Below are positions 26,088 to 35,227 of a stretch of 59,798 nt of DNA, piece after piece (positions within the stretch are counted from its first letter, which is position 1; each line of letters opens with the position of its first letter). The DNA lies in assembly GCA_902578265.1 (NCBI GenBank), contig CACHCA010000002.1:96001-155798 (forward strand), written 5' to 3'. The notes under the pieces are model-generated. The model saw only the letters and a program-made list of their open reading frames with translations, made no database searches and was not told the origin of the DNA. The DNA comes from an uncultured Pelagibacteraceae bacterium (GTDB lineage Bacteria > Pseudomonadota > Alphaproteobacteria > Pelagibacterales > Pelagibacteraceae). The position numbers and the translations under genes were made by a program.

Positions 26088-27172
26088 AAGCGGATAATCT
26101 CATTATAATACTTTTGTAAATTTATTTCCTCCTCAAAACGAAGTAAATTATTAAATCCGAATTGTATTTTATTTGATACGACATTTTCATTTTTTTTAGT
26201 TAGATAGTCATTTATCTTTTTTTTAAGATCATTAATATCATCATTTTTAAATAGATATCCTGCTTTTCCATTTAACAAAATTTCCTTAGGACCTGTCGGA
26301 CAATTTGCAGAAATAATGAATTTTTTATTTAATTGTGCCTCAATTAAAACATTTGGCAATCCTTCATATCGTGATGTTAAAATTAAAACATCACTTTTAG
26401 CAAGATATTTATTGGCATTAATAATGTTATTTATAATTTTAATTTTTTTATTTAACTTTTTTTTAAAAATATAATTTTTTAGATTAGTCTCTTCTTTTCC
26501 ATTTCCAATTATTAAAAGTTTATAATCCAGCTTTTCAACTTCACTTAAAGCTTTAATTAAAAGAATTTGATTTTTTTGATATGTCAATCTACCAACATTT
26601 ACAAAATTGATTAGTTTTTTTCTTTTCTTTATTTTTTTTTTTGAGTATCTTTTTATTATTTTTTTACTAACAGATGGGTTGTAAATCATGATAGGTTTAA
26701 TTTTAAAAGTTTCTAAAAAAGTTTTTTGAAACTCCTTGCTGTTTACAATAATCTTATCTGCCAAATTAAAAATTAATTTAAAGATATTTTTTTTTACAAA
26801 ATTTGAAATATAATAATTAGGTGCTGCATTTGATCTAGCTACTATCTTATTTCCAGTAAATTTAGCCAGTAAAATAAAATATAAATTTGATTGAAAGGCT
26901 ACAAACGTATTATTTTTACTCAATCCAAAATTTGAAAAATAAATATAATAACAACAAAGTATTTTAAAAAAATATGGATAATTTAAATTACCTAAAAAAC
27001 TGTTGTTTAAGATCTTAATTTTTTTATTAAATTTACCACTAAAACTTTTATTAAATGTAATTAAGTATGTATCTAAATTATTCTGTGCAAAAAAATTAAT
27101 TATTTTATATAAATTTTTCTCAACCCCACCAATTTCTATAGAAGGACAAAAAAAAATAATTTTTTTTTTCAT
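26084..27172 (-). CDS. GT4-family glycosyltransferase
   Basis: A 362-residue GT-B protein. N-terminal I-E-I-G-G-V-E-K-N (residues 12-20) is the glycine loop, and C-terminal N-V-G-R-L-T-Y-Q-K-N, I-G-N-G-K-E-E, L-T-S-R-Y-E-G-L-P-N-V-L-I-E-A and N-C-P-T-G-P-K-E-I-L are the classic GT4 signature in order. It resembles N-acetylgalactosamine-type GT4 transferases in O-antigen clusters, but specificity cannot be claimed. It leads a two-gene minus-strand unit and is divergent from the GT2 gene at 27258, with 85 bases between them. Confidence 0.87.
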   Translation of the reverse strand: MKKKIIFFCPSIEIGGVEKNLYKIINFFAQNNLDTYLITFNKSFSGKFNKKIKILNNSFLGNLNYPYFFKILCCYYIYFSNFGLSKNNTFVAFQSNLYFILLAKFTGNKIVARSNAAPNYYISNFVKKNIFKLIFNLADKIIVNSKEFQKTFLETFKIKPIMIYNPSVSKKIIKRYSKKKIKKRKKLINFVNVGRLTYQKNQILLIKALSEVEKLDYKLLIIGNGKEETNLKNYIFKKKLNKKIKIINNIINANKYLAKSDVLILTSRYEGLPNVLIEAQLNKKFIISANCPTGPKEILLNGKAGYLFKNDDINDLKKKINDYLTKKNENVVSNKIQFGFNNLLRFEEEINLQKYYNEIIRL

Positions 27173-27257
27173 ATTGTATTGAATTATCTCATATCAAATA
27201 ATAGACATATTTATAATGTTATTTGTCAATATTATGATAAATATTTTTTTATAGCCA

Positions 27258-28010
27258 ATGTATCTATCAATAATTTTACCATATTATAAAAAAAAAAAAT
27301 TTATCAAAAAAACATTAAATTCTATTATTAATCAAAGCTTTAAAAAACAAGAAATTATAATCATTTACGATCAAAAAAATTTGGATGATCTAGATTATAT
27401 TAAAAAAATATTAAACAAAAAAATAAAATATAAAATAATCATTAATAAGAAAAATCTAGGCGTTGGCAAATCTAGAAATATAGGAATTAAAAATTCTAAT
27501 TCAAAGTATATTGCTTTTTGTGATGCTGATGATGTATGGCAAAAAAAAAAATCTCAATTACAATTAAAATTCATGGAGGAAAATAAAATTGAATTTTCAC
27601 ACTCAAATTATACTTTAATTAATGATAAGAATAAAATAATTGGAAAAATGCACACAAAAAAAATCTTAAAATATAAAGATTTGATTAAATCATGTGATAT
27701 AGCTTTATCCTCAGTTATAATAAAAAGATCCTTGTTGAACAAATCCTTAAAGTTTGGACATACTAAAACCAAAGAAGATTTCTATCTTTGGTTAAAATTA
27801 TCAAAAATAACAAAAATATATGGAATTCAAAAATCACTTTTATTATGGAGAAAAACTGAAAATTCCTTATCGAGTAATACTTTACAAAAATTTCTTGATG
27901 CTTATGAAGTATACAAAAAGATTGAAAATAAAAACTTTTTTATAACCTGTTTTTTTGTTCTTAGATTATCAATTTTTTACTTAATTAAAAAAATTTATCA
28001 AAAAATATAA
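27258..28010 (+). CDS. GT2-family glycosyltransferase
   Basis: A 250-residue GT-A protein. It begins with the strand L-S-I-I-L-P-Y-Y and shows S-I-I-N-Q-S near residue 20, G-V-G-K-S-R-N-I-G-I near 73-82, and the metal-binding C-D-A-D-D-V-W (DXD-type) near 93-99. The late motif T-K-E-D-F-Y-L-W-L contains the ED catalytic-base region. A run of 12 A bases (27288-27299) falls in codons 11-14. It starts a plus-strand run continuing through the lipid-carrier transferase, a second GT2 and a C-methyltransferase. Confidence 0.85.
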   Translation: MYLSIILPYYKKKKFIKKTLNSIINQSFKKQEIIIIYDQKNLDDLDYIKKILNKKIKYKIIINKKNLGVGKSRNIGIKNSNSKYIAFCDADDVWQKKKSQLQLKFMEENKIEFSHSNYTLINDKNKIIGKMHTKKILKYKDLIKSCDIALSSVIIKRSLLNKSLKFGHTKTKEDFYLWLKLSKITKIYGIQKSLLLWRKTENSLSSNTLQKFLDAYEVYKKIENKNFFITCFFVLRLSIFYLIKKIYQKI

Positions 28011-28012
28011 AA

Positions 28013-29020
28013 ATGTTTTTAATTAAATTTATAATAGGAATTATTTTTCATGTATTAATAAATTTTGTTTTATCAAAAAAAAAACTTCTTTTAGATGATC
28101 CAAATCATTTAAATCACAAGAAGATGGTCAATCAAAAGTCTAGCATAATTTTATCAGGAGGTTTAGTTTTTATATTATTATTCTTATTTTATCCCTCAAC
28201 AGCAATAAGTCTTAAGTTTTTCATATTTTTGATTTTTTTAATAGGATTAATATCGGACTTAAGGATATTAGACGTGCCTTCACTGAGATTTATTTTACAA
28301 TTTTTTATAGTATCAATTTTTGTTTATCTATTAAAAATTGAAATAGATTTTACAAATCTTAAATATTTAGATCTGATCATAGAATATAAAATCTTAAGTA
28401 TAATTTTTACAATTTTATGCTTCCTTGTTTTGATTAATGGATCGAATTTTTTAGATGGTTTAAATAGCTTACTTTTGATTTATTATCTTTTAGTATTATT
28501 AAGTTTAATTTATTTAGTGAAATTTAATAATTTAAATTATGATTTATCATTAATTTTAAATACTTTTTTAATTTTATTCATTCTTTTAATATTTAATTTG
28601 TTGAATAAAAGTTTTTTAGGAGACTCTGGAGCTTATTCTATTTCAAGTATTATTGGATACATTGCAATAGATTTTTTTAAAACGAATGAGAATTTTTCGG
28701 TATTATTTATAATTGTTATTTTGTGGTATCCAGCATTTGAAACATTATTTTCTGTTATAAGAAAATTTATTTCTAATTATAATCCAATTTATCCAGATAA
28801 TAATCATCTACACCATAGATTATTTAATTTAATTAATTTAAAAATTAAAAAGAATTTATTTGCTAATTTGATTACTGCATTATTAATAAATACATTTAAT
28901 CTATCGATATTTTTCGTTGCAATTTTAAATTATAAGAGCTCGATCTTTTTGTCTTTAATTCTACTTTTTAACATGATTACTTATATTTTTTTATATATCA
29001 ATTTAAAGCATGAAAAATAA
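28013..29020 (+). CDS. WecA/MraY-type polyprenyl-phosphate sugar-1-phosphate transferase
   Basis: A 335-residue integral membrane protein with about ten helices. Landmarks of the family are G-L-I-S-D (near residue 80, cytoplasmic Asp), N-F-L-D-G-L-N (near 144-150), G-D-S-G-A-Y near 205 and the P-D-N-N-H-L-H-H-R-L-F histidine loop near 261-271. These enzymes start glycan assembly by moving a sugar-1-phosphate from a UDP-sugar onto undecaprenyl phosphate at the inner membrane. It follows a GT2 gene after two bases and overlaps the next GT2 gene by eleven, so initiation and extension steps are co-produced. Confidence 0.87.
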   Translation: MFLIKFIIGIIFHVLINFVLSKKKLLLDDPNHLNHKKMVNQKSSIILSGGLVFILLFLFYPSTAISLKFFIFLIFLIGLISDLRILDVPSLRFILQFFIVSIFVYLLKIEIDFTNLKYLDLIIEYKILSIIFTILCFLVLINGSNFLDGLNSLLLIYYLLVLLSLIYLVKFNNLNYDLSLILNTFLILFILLIFNLLNKSFLGDSGAYSISSIIGYIAIDFFKTNENFSVLFIIVILWYPAFETLFSVIRKFISNYNPIYPDNNHLHHRLFNLINLKIKKNLFANLITALLINTFNLSIFFVAILNYKSSIFLSLILLFNMITYIFLYINLKHEK

Positions 29021-29885
29021 GATTTTATTTTGTATTTGTACCAAAAATAGAAAGTTAAAATTATCAAAAAATTTGTTATCAATAAGAAACTTAAGAGATT
29101 ATCCAAAGTATAATATCGAAGTAATTTTAGTTTCAAATGATAAAGCTAATTATAGTGATCTATTAAATAGATTTAAAAATAATATTAAAATAAATTTTTT
29201 TAGGGAAAGTTTTCCAGGTGTAGTTTTTCCGAGAAATAAAATTCTTAAAATTCTCAGAAAGAAAAAATTTGATTATGCAGCCTTTATAGATGATGACTGT
29301 GTTATCGATAAAAATTGGCTAATTTCAATGATGAACGTGATTAAAAAGAAAAAAGTTGATATTGTTGCAGGCCCTCAATTATCAAAATCAAACAATATTT
29401 TTTTAAAGATTATGGAACGTAACTGCAAAAATGGCTCCAGAATTAAGTGGGCATCAACTAACAATGTATTTTTCCACTCAAATATAATTAGAAATAATAT
29501 TAATTTTTCCATTCAATTGAATAAAATTGGCGGTGAGGACCAATTATTTTTCTCTGAGATTTTTAAAACTGGAAAAAGCTTTTTATGGAATTCTTATGCT
29601 CCAGTATATGAATTTAGAGATGCTCGGAGAGAAAATTTTAGATGGTTTTTTAAAAGAAATATAAGATATGGTACTTCTTCTACAATTATTTATAGAATTC
29701 TTTATGGAAATTTTAATGGTAGCTTTGTAGTTTTGATAAAATTAATCAGTGATCTCATAAAGTTCTTTATAAATTTATCTAAGGCAATAATTTCTAGGAA
29801 ATATTTTTTTTCTTCATTAATGTACTTAATAAGAATTATGGGTATTTTTTTGGGAATATTTGGATACCAAGAAAAAGAATATTAA
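29010..29885 (+). CDS. GT2-family glycosyltransferase
   Basis: A 291-residue GT-A protein. The start is I-L-F-C-I-C-T-K-N-R, followed by S-F-P-G-V-V-F-P-R-N-K near residue 70 and the metal-binding D-D-D-C-V-I-D near 94-100; G-G-E-D-Q-L-F-F near 171 is the late acidic motif. A C-terminal region with hydrophobic helices suggests membrane association. Its ATG lies inside the end of the WecA-like gene. It likely adds an early sugar of the lipid-linked unit. Confidence 0.83.
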   Translation: MKNKILFCICTKNRKLKLSKNLLSIRNLRDYPKYNIEVILVSNDKANYSDLLNRFKNNIKINFFRESFPGVVFPRNKILKILRKKKFDYAAFIDDDCVIDKNWLISMMNVIKKKKVDIVAGPQLSKSNNIFLKIMERNCKNGSRIKWASTNNVFFHSNIIRNNINFSIQLNKIGGEDQLFFSEIFKTGKSFLWNSYAPVYEFRDARRENFRWFFKRNIRYGTSSTIIYRILYGNFNGSFVVLIKLISDLIKFFINLSKAIISRKYFFSSLMYLIRIMGIFLGIFGYQEKEY

Positions 29886-29903
29886 ATTAAATTAAAATAA
29901 TAA

Positions 29904-31166
29904 ATGATAATTTTTAAAAATAAAAAGTTTTTGCTAAAAAAAAGATGTGCTCTTTGTAATTCAATAAATTTGAAGAGAGTGATAAATTTTGGCAAAACAC
30001 CACTAGCAAATTCTTACCCCAAAAAAATTAATGAAAGAGAAAATTTTTTTAATTTAAGTTGTGTTTTATGTAAGACTTGTGGACATCTTCAGTTAAAAGA
30101 GTTGATAAATCCAAAAATTTTATTTGAAAACTATCTTTATGTCTCTGGAACCTCAAAAGTTTTATCTGAACATTTTAAACAATATTCTAATAAATTAATT
30201 AGTAAGTTTAATTTGAACAAAGATTCTAAAATTTTAGACATTGCTTGTAATGATGGAACTTTTCTTAAAAACTTTGTCAAAAAAAGGTTTCAAAATGTAA
30301 TAGGGGTTGAGCCAGCGAAAAACTTAAGAGGTCTTAATTTAAGTAAAAATATTGATATTAAATCAGATTTTTTTAGTTTTAAATTTAGCAAAAAGTTAAA
30401 AAAAAAATATTCAAAATTTGATTTGATAACAGCAAATAATGTTTTTGCTCATACACCTTATTTAAATGATTTTACAAAAGGTGTTAAGAATATTCTTTCT
30501 CAGAATGGAGTTTTTGTATTAGAAGTCTCATATTTAGGCACTGTAATAAAAAAAAAAACTTTTGATACTATATATCATGAGCATATGAGTTATCATTCTT
30601 TAAAACCACTTATAAATTTTTTTAAAAAACATAAATTACAAGTATTTGATTTTGAATTAATCGAGGCTCAAGGTGGATCAATTAGAATATACATTTCAAA
30701 TATAAATGCCTATAAAATCCAAAAAACGAAAATAAATAATCAAATTAAAAAAGAGTTAAAAAATGGTTTATTTTCAGTTCAAAGATATCACACCTTTTTT
30801 AAAGAAATACTTAAAACAAAAAAAATTTTAAAAGATATCTTAAAAAGACAAAATAAAAAAAATGTTAAGATTATTGGATATGGCGCGCCAGCAAAATTAA
30901 CAACTTTTTCTCATTTTTTTGACTTATCTAAAAATGAAATGAAAATTGTAATTGATGATAATCAATTAAAAGTAAATCGATTTACTCCAGGAAAAAAATT
31001 TTTGATAAAAAATTTTGAATATTTAAAAAAAAATAAGAAAAAATACCAAATTATAATTGTATTAGCATGGAATTTTTATGAAAGTATAAAAAAAAAATGT
31101 AAAAAAATTAATAAAGATTTTTTGTTTATCTCACCATTTCCAAGGCCAAAATTAGAAAATGACTAA
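29904..31166 (+). CDS. NDP-sugar C-methyltransferase (TylC3/CloU-type)
   Basis: A 420-residue three-domain protein. The N-terminal zinc-binding domain has C-A-L-C and C-V-L-C-K-T-C-G-H cysteines (residues 14-54). The SAM-binding core is I-L-D-I-A-C-N-D-G-T-F-L near residues 109-120, with N-N-V-F-A-H near 166. The C-terminal domain contains Y-G-A-P-A-K near 325, typical of the family. These enzymes methylate the C3 carbon of a 4-keto NDP-sugar, giving branched methyl sugars. A nearby Gfo/Idh oxidoreductase and SDR may handle the keto intermediate. It ends one base before the convergent gene. Confidence 0.85.
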   Translation: MIIFKNKKFLLKKRCALCNSINLKRVINFGKTPLANSYPKKINERENFFNLSCVLCKTCGHLQLKELINPKILFENYLYVSGTSKVLSEHFKQYSNKLISKFNLNKDSKILDIACNDGTFLKNFVKKRFQNVIGVEPAKNLRGLNLSKNIDIKSDFFSFKFSKKLKKKYSKFDLITANNVFAHTPYLNDFTKGVKNILSQNGVFVLEVSYLGTVIKKKTFDTIYHEHMSYHSLKPLINFFKKHKLQVFDFELIEAQGGSIRIYISNINAYKIQKTKINNQIKKELKNGLFSVQRYHTFFKEILKTKKILKDILKRQNKKNVKIIGYGAPAKLTTFSHFFDLSKNEMKIVIDDNQLKVNRFTPGKKFLIKNFEYLKKNKKKYQIIIVLAWNFYESIKKKCKKINKDFLFISPFPRPKLEND

Positions 31167-31167
31167 C

Positions 31168-32070
31168 CTATTCAATTTTGTTTGAAATATAAAAAAGTTG
31201 ACCAGTTGTTTGATTTATTATTTTTCTATCGTCAATTTTTGATTTTTTGTAATACTTATTAATAAATTTTTTAAGTAAATTATTTATTGGATTATCGTCC
31301 TTAACAATAAGATTTCTACTCTTATATTTCGTTACTAAACGAACCTTGTTATTATTATAGCCTTTATAATATAAAGATCCTTTCGAACCAATTATATCTA
31401 AATTTCTTTTTTTATGTTTATAGTCATTTGAAAATTTAACTTTTAAATCGAATTTTTTGTTGAAAAAAATAACCTCAAGATTTTGAAAGATATATTTATT
31501 TTTTTTTAATTTTTTTTCCTTGATCGTCAAATCAAACTTCATGTTTTTAAATAAATCAGTAATTACTGATAATGGATGTGGCAACCACTCAAAAAACGGT
31601 AGATCATTAGAGTTTTTTATACTTTTTAAAAAGTATGGATCTTTTTTTCCATAAATTAATTTTACAGATATAATTTTACCTATTTTTTTGATCTTTTTTT
31701 TTAATCTTAAATATGCTTTAGAATTTAAATCAGTGTGATTTATCAAAATAATTTTTTTAAACTTTTTTAAATTTTTTTTAAATCTTAAAAATTCCTCATA
31801 AGACTTAACTAGTGGTTTTTCTACAATTACATGTTTATTTCTTTTCATTATTATATCTAGATAATAAGAATGAGTATTAACTGGGGAGGCTATTATATAT
31901 AAATCAATATTTTTAATATTAAAGAATTTTTTTTTATTATTTGTAAAAATTTTTGATTTATCTTTTTTTTTTCGTAGAATTTTTATGATTCTTAATTCTT
32001 TGTTATCAATGATGTTTTTAAAGTATTTCTTTCCATATTTACCAAAACCTATTAAGCCAATATTTATCAC
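31168..32070 (-). CDS. Gfo/Idh/MocA-family sugar oxidoreductase
   Basis: A 300-residue protein starting at GTG. It has the N-terminal Rossmann motif I-G-L-I-G-F-G-K-Y-G (residues 3-12) and the family motif V-I-V-E-K-P-L near 92-98, where Lys contributes to catalysis. The C-terminal alpha/beta substrate domain follows. It is shorter than the usual 330-370 residues. Members oxidise or reduce sugar hydroxyls in NDP-sugar pathways. It is immediately downstream of the FkbM gene on the same strand. The substrate is unknown. Confidence 0.78.
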   Translation of the reverse strand: MINIGLIGFGKYGKKYFKNIIDNKELRIIKILRKKKDKSKIFTNNKKKFFNIKNIDLYIIASPVNTHSYYLDIIMKRNKHVIVEKPLVKSYEEFLRFKKNLKKFKKIILINHTDLNSKAYLRLKKKIKKIGKIISVKLIYGKKDPYFLKSIKNSNDLPFFEWLPHPLSVITDLFKNMKFDLTIKEKKLKKNKYIFQNLEVIFFNKKFDLKVKFSNDYKHKKRNLDIIGSKGSLYYKGYNNNKVRLVTKYKSRNLIVKDDNPINNLLKKFINKYYKKSKIDDRKIINQTTGQLFYISNKIE

Positions 32071-32071
32071 T

Positions 32072-32794
32072 CTAAAAACTTTTATATTTAAATAATAAGT
32101 CTCTTTTACTTATTTTTTTAATCAAAGAGTAATTTTTTTTGATTAAAAACCCTTTTAATTGATCGTCATCTCTTGATTCTACAACAATATATTTAAAGTT
32201 ATAATCTAAAAAATTTATTCCATTTAAAACCTCTAGTTCACTTCCCTCAACATCGAGTGATAAGAAATCCATCAATTTTGGAGCATCTACATCCTCAAAA
32301 ATTTGATTAAGAGTAGTTGTCTCAACTTGAAATTCTTCAATTTTTTCCTTTTTTTTCAAATATTCTTTACCTTCCAGAGCATGTTGTTTGCTGTCAACTT
32401 TGTTAATGATTCTTTTATCATTGATAGTTGTCATTAAATCAGAATATATCATCTTAATTTGAGTATCTTTAAAATTAAAACCAACACATGCTTTATTATA
32501 AAAAAAATTTTTTTGTGATCTGTTTTTAACACATTTATGAAATTTTGTTGCAATCGGTTCGATTAAAATACCTTTCCAATTTAGATTTTTTTCAAAGTAA
32601 AATGTGTTTGATTGTCTTATTCCGTCATTTGCTCCTAATTCTATAAAAAAACCATTTTTGTAGTTTAGAAATTCACAAAGTTTTTGATCAAGATTATGAT
32701 GCCCGAAATAGGTTTTATTTTTATTTTTGTAATCGTAATAAATTTGTAGTAGAAAATCTGGTAATACTAGTTTTATTAATTTTTTAAACAACAT
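32072..32794 (-). CDS. FkbM-family methyltransferase
   Basis: A 240-residue class I SAM methyltransferase. The SAM-binding motif is F-I-E-L-G-A-N-D-G-I-R-Q-S-N-T (near residues 51-65), followed by G-I-L-I-E-P near 75-80 and the family-typical M-D-F-L-S-L-D-V-E-G-S-E-L-E-V-L-N-G near 179-196. FkbM proteins usually O-methylate sugars or lipids and are frequent in surface-glycan islands. One base separates it from the oxidoreductase gene downstream. It is divergent from the SDR gene at 32829. Confidence 0.85.
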   Translation of the reverse strand: MLFKKLIKLVLPDFLLQIYYDYKNKNKTYFGHHNLDQKLCEFLNYKNGFFIELGANDGIRQSNTFYFEKNLNWKGILIEPIATKFHKCVKNRSQKNFFYNKACVGFNFKDTQIKMIYSDLMTTINDKRIINKVDSKQHALEGKEYLKKKEKIEEFQVETTTLNQIFEDVDAPKLMDFLSLDVEGSELEVLNGINFLDYNFKYIVVESRDDDQLKGFLIKKNYSLIKKISKRDLLFKYKSF

Positions 32795-32828
32795 AAATTA
32801 AAATATTAGATTATAATTAATTATCTAA

Positions 32829-33812
32829 ATGAAAACCATATTAATTTCAGGAGGGGGAGGCTATTTAGGAACCTATTTAACACAAGTTCTACTTAAAAAA
32901 AATAAAGTAATTGTTTATGATGAGTTTTTTTTTAAATGGTTATATGCAAACAGAAAAAAAATTAAGTTTAATAATAGACTTAAAATTTTGAAAAAAGATA
33001 TAATAGATGTAGTCCCTAAAGATTTTAAAGATGTAGATATTGTTTGTGATCTAAATGGTATCCCCAATGATCCAAGCTCAGAATTAAATAAAAAACATAC
33101 TTGGGCAATAAATTTTTATGGTCGAAAAAAATTTGCTGAGATGGCAAAAGCTTCTGGAGTTAAGAGATATATATTTAATTCAACATGTGCAGTTTATGGA
33201 TTTAATAAAAAAACAGTTAACGAAAAATCTAAAACAAATCCCTTAAGTACTTATGCAAAAGCAAATTTAAAAGCTGAGAAAGCAATTTTTAAAATCAAAT
33301 CAAATAAATTTAAAGTGAATATTCTTCGTAATTCTACTCTATTTGGTTTTTCGCAAAATCTAAGATTAGACCTTGTAATAAATATATTTGTAAATTCTCT
33401 AATTAATTCTGGGAACATAACAGTTGATGGTGATGGCAAACAGTGGAGACCCTTTATATCCTTAACAGATGTGAGTAAAATTTATGAAAAGATTATATCT
33501 AGAGATGAATTGCCATCTTTTGTAATTAATTTAGTGGCCTTTAACTCGACAATAAGAAATTTAGCATTTAAAATTGTAAAATATTTTGGTTTATCAAATA
33601 AAAATATAAATTTTGTTAGTAAAAATAAAGATTTAAGAAATTACAAAACTTCTAGTAAAAATTTAAAAAAATATCTTGGGAAGATAAGATTTACGAATCT
33701 TAATTACGAAATTTCTAATTTAATTAAAGGCATTAAAAGATATAAATTAAAATCTAATGAGACTACGATCAGAATGCAATTTTATAAAAGAAAGTTTTTT
33801 AATAAGACATGA
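32829..33812 (+). CDS. SDR-family NDP-sugar epimerase-like protein with Asn in place of catalytic Lys (SDR-E)
   Basis: A 327-residue extended SDR. The NAD loop is S-G-G-G-G-Y-L-G (residues 7-14), and S-T-C-A-V-Y-G is near 118-124. The catalytic tyrosine region reads T-Y142-A-K-A-N146-L-K-A-E-K, so the lysine of YxxxK is Asn, although a Lys sits two residues after the Tyr. It resembles the SDR at 9930 in overall layout. A cupin gene with a strong ribosome-binding site follows, and the pair may act on the same nucleotide sugar. Reduced or altered activity is possible. Confidence 0.75.
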   Translation: MKTILISGGGGYLGTYLTQVLLKKNKVIVYDEFFFKWLYANRKKIKFNNRLKILKKDIIDVVPKDFKDVDIVCDLNGIPNDPSSELNKKHTWAINFYGRKKFAEMAKASGVKRYIFNSTCAVYGFNKKTVNEKSKTNPLSTYAKANLKAEKAIFKIKSNKFKVNILRNSTLFGFSQNLRLDLVINIFVNSLINSGNITVDGDGKQWRPFISLTDVSKIYEKIISRDELPSFVINLVAFNSTIRNLAFKIVKYFGLSNKNINFVSKNKDLRNYKTSSKNLKKYLGKIRFTNLNYEISNLIKGIKRYKLKSNETTIRMQFYKRKFFNKT

Positions 33813-33860
33813 TTAATTTAAATAAACATTAACAAAAATAACAAATATAGTAATCTTAAA

Positions 33861-33868
33861 AAAGGAGG
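33861..33868 (+). promoter_or_regulatory. Strong Shine-Dalgarno sequence for the cupin gene
   Basis: The bases AAAGGAGG sit eight bases before ATG 33877. Most genes here are read from overlaps or weak sites, so this near-perfect anti-16S match is unusual and suggests independent, efficient translation of the cupin protein. Confidence 0.65.
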
Positions 33869-33876
33869 ATTTATAA

Positions 33877-34299
33877 ATGATTGATGAATATAAGAAGGAA
33901 TACTTAAACGCAGATCTAGTGAAATTAAAAGATAGATTTAAGGATGATAGAGGATTTATACAACCTCTATGTGATTTGAATATGAAAAGTGCATCCCTAA
34001 TATACTCAAAACCTGGCACATGGAGAGCTAATCATTACCATAAAAAAGATTGGCATTTTATTTATGTTATTAGTGGAGAGTTTGAATATTATTTTCGAAA
34101 AACTAATTCTGATGAAAATATCAAAAAAAAAATTGTTACAAAGGGGCAATTATTATTTACAGGTCCAATGATTGATCACGCAATGCTTTATACGAAAGAG
34201 ACTGAAATTCTTGTTATGAGTAAAAATCCCAGAGATCAAAAAACTTACGAAGAGGACACTGTGAGAATTGAATTTATGAATGACCAGAAAAGGTTTTAA
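33877..34299 (+). CDS. Cupin-domain sugar-modifying protein
   Basis: A 140-residue single-domain cupin. The metal-type motif appears as A-N-H-Y-H-K-K-D-W-H-F-I-Y-V-I-S-G-E near residues 49-66, with the second histidine in M-I-D-H-A near 103-107. The opening R-F-K-D-D-R-G-F-I-Q-P resembles dTDP-4-dehydrorhamnose 3,5-epimerase/isomerase-related cupins (D-x-R-G), so an NDP-keto-sugar isomerase role is reasonable. It follows an SDR gene. Its last 26 bases overlap the end of the convergent glycosyltransferase gene. Confidence 0.75.
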   Translation: MIDEYKKEYLNADLVKLKDRFKDDRGFIQPLCDLNMKSASLIYSKPGTWRANHYHKKDWHFIYVISGEFEYYFRKTNSDENIKKKIVTKGQLLFTGPMIDHAMLYTKETEILVMSKNPRDQKTYEEDTVRIEFMNDQKRF

Positions 34300-35215
34300 T
34301 AATTTTGATTAATTTATTTTTTACTATTTTAACAAAGTTTTTTCTATGATAGAAGCTATCTCTTAAAAAATTATCATATTCAATATTGTGAATAATTTTC
34401 TTATATTTAAATTGATCTTTTTTTAAACTTCCTATTTTAAGATTTCTAAATTTTTTTGCGCCCTTTCCCTCTGGGGAATAGTTATAACCTAAATTTTTTA
34501 TCAAATTTATATTAGGCACCAATGTCTTCTTTTCATTTAAAATTAATTTATAAATCCAAGGAACATCCCAACCAATATGAGAACCCTTAGAATTTTTAGG
34601 AATATAATAATTAAAAAATCTGTATTCACCCTTGCTGTCTATACATTTATCTAAAAAATGTTTTTTATTCTTCTCCCAATCCTGTATTTTAGGATTATAA
34701 TATTTTTTCCATTTTTTTTTCCATGTGGCCCAACCCCATAATTGTGGATATTTTGATAAAAAGAAATTTTCTTTGCCAATCCTTTTTTTATATAACCCGT
34801 AAAATTGATTACATCCTGAAATATGATAAATGATTTTATGGTTCTCAAATTTTTTTAACATTAAAGAGCAATAAGTGAAAAATGACCTGTCTGGATAAGT
34901 ATCATCCTCTAAAAAAATTATCTCTTTTTCTTTCTTAAAAACAATATTTAAGATTTTATTCGCTATGTACCTCTGACCTATGTTCTTTTTAAATGAATAA
35001 AATAGTATTTTAGTACTTTTGCACTTTTTTTTAATTTTCAAAATAATGTTAGATGTTTCTTGGTGTTTTAAACAATCAAATTCTTTAAAATTTTTTTTTG
35101 GACCATCTTGAAAAACATATAATTTTTTTGGTTTTATTGATATAATTTTGTCAATTATGATCTTAGTAGTTTCAGGTCTTTTATATGTTAATAATAAAAT
35201 TGGATTTTTAAACAT
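34274..35215 (-). CDS. GT2-like glycosyltransferase
   Basis: A 313-residue GT-A protein. It begins P-I-L-L-L-T-Y-K-R-P, followed by V-F-Q-D-G-P near residue 34-39, N-I-G-Q-R near 75 and the metal-binding F-L-E-D-D-T-Y-P near 98-105. The W-G-W-A-T-W-K-K-W motif near 158-166 is typical of a bacterial group annotated as sugar-nucleotidyl or hemolysin-related glycosyltransferases. Its 3' end overlaps the convergent cupin gene by 26 bases. The acceptor is unknown. Confidence 0.78.
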   Translation of the reverse strand: MFKNPILLLTYKRPETTKIIIDKIISIKPKKLYVFQDGPKKNFKEFDCLKHQETSNIILKIKKKCKSTKILFYSFKKNIGQRYIANKILNIVFKKEKEIIFLEDDTYPDRSFFTYCSLMLKKFENHKIIYHISGCNQFYGLYKKRIGKENFFLSKYPQLWGWATWKKKWKKYYNPKIQDWEKNKKHFLDKCIDSKGEYRFFNYYIPKNSKGSHIGWDVPWIYKLILNEKKTLVPNINLIKNLGYNYSPEGKGAKKFRNLKIGSLKKDQFKYKKIIHNIEYDNFLRDSFYHRKNFVKIVKNKLIKIIKTFSGHS

Positions 35216-35227
35216 TTCAAAATTTAT

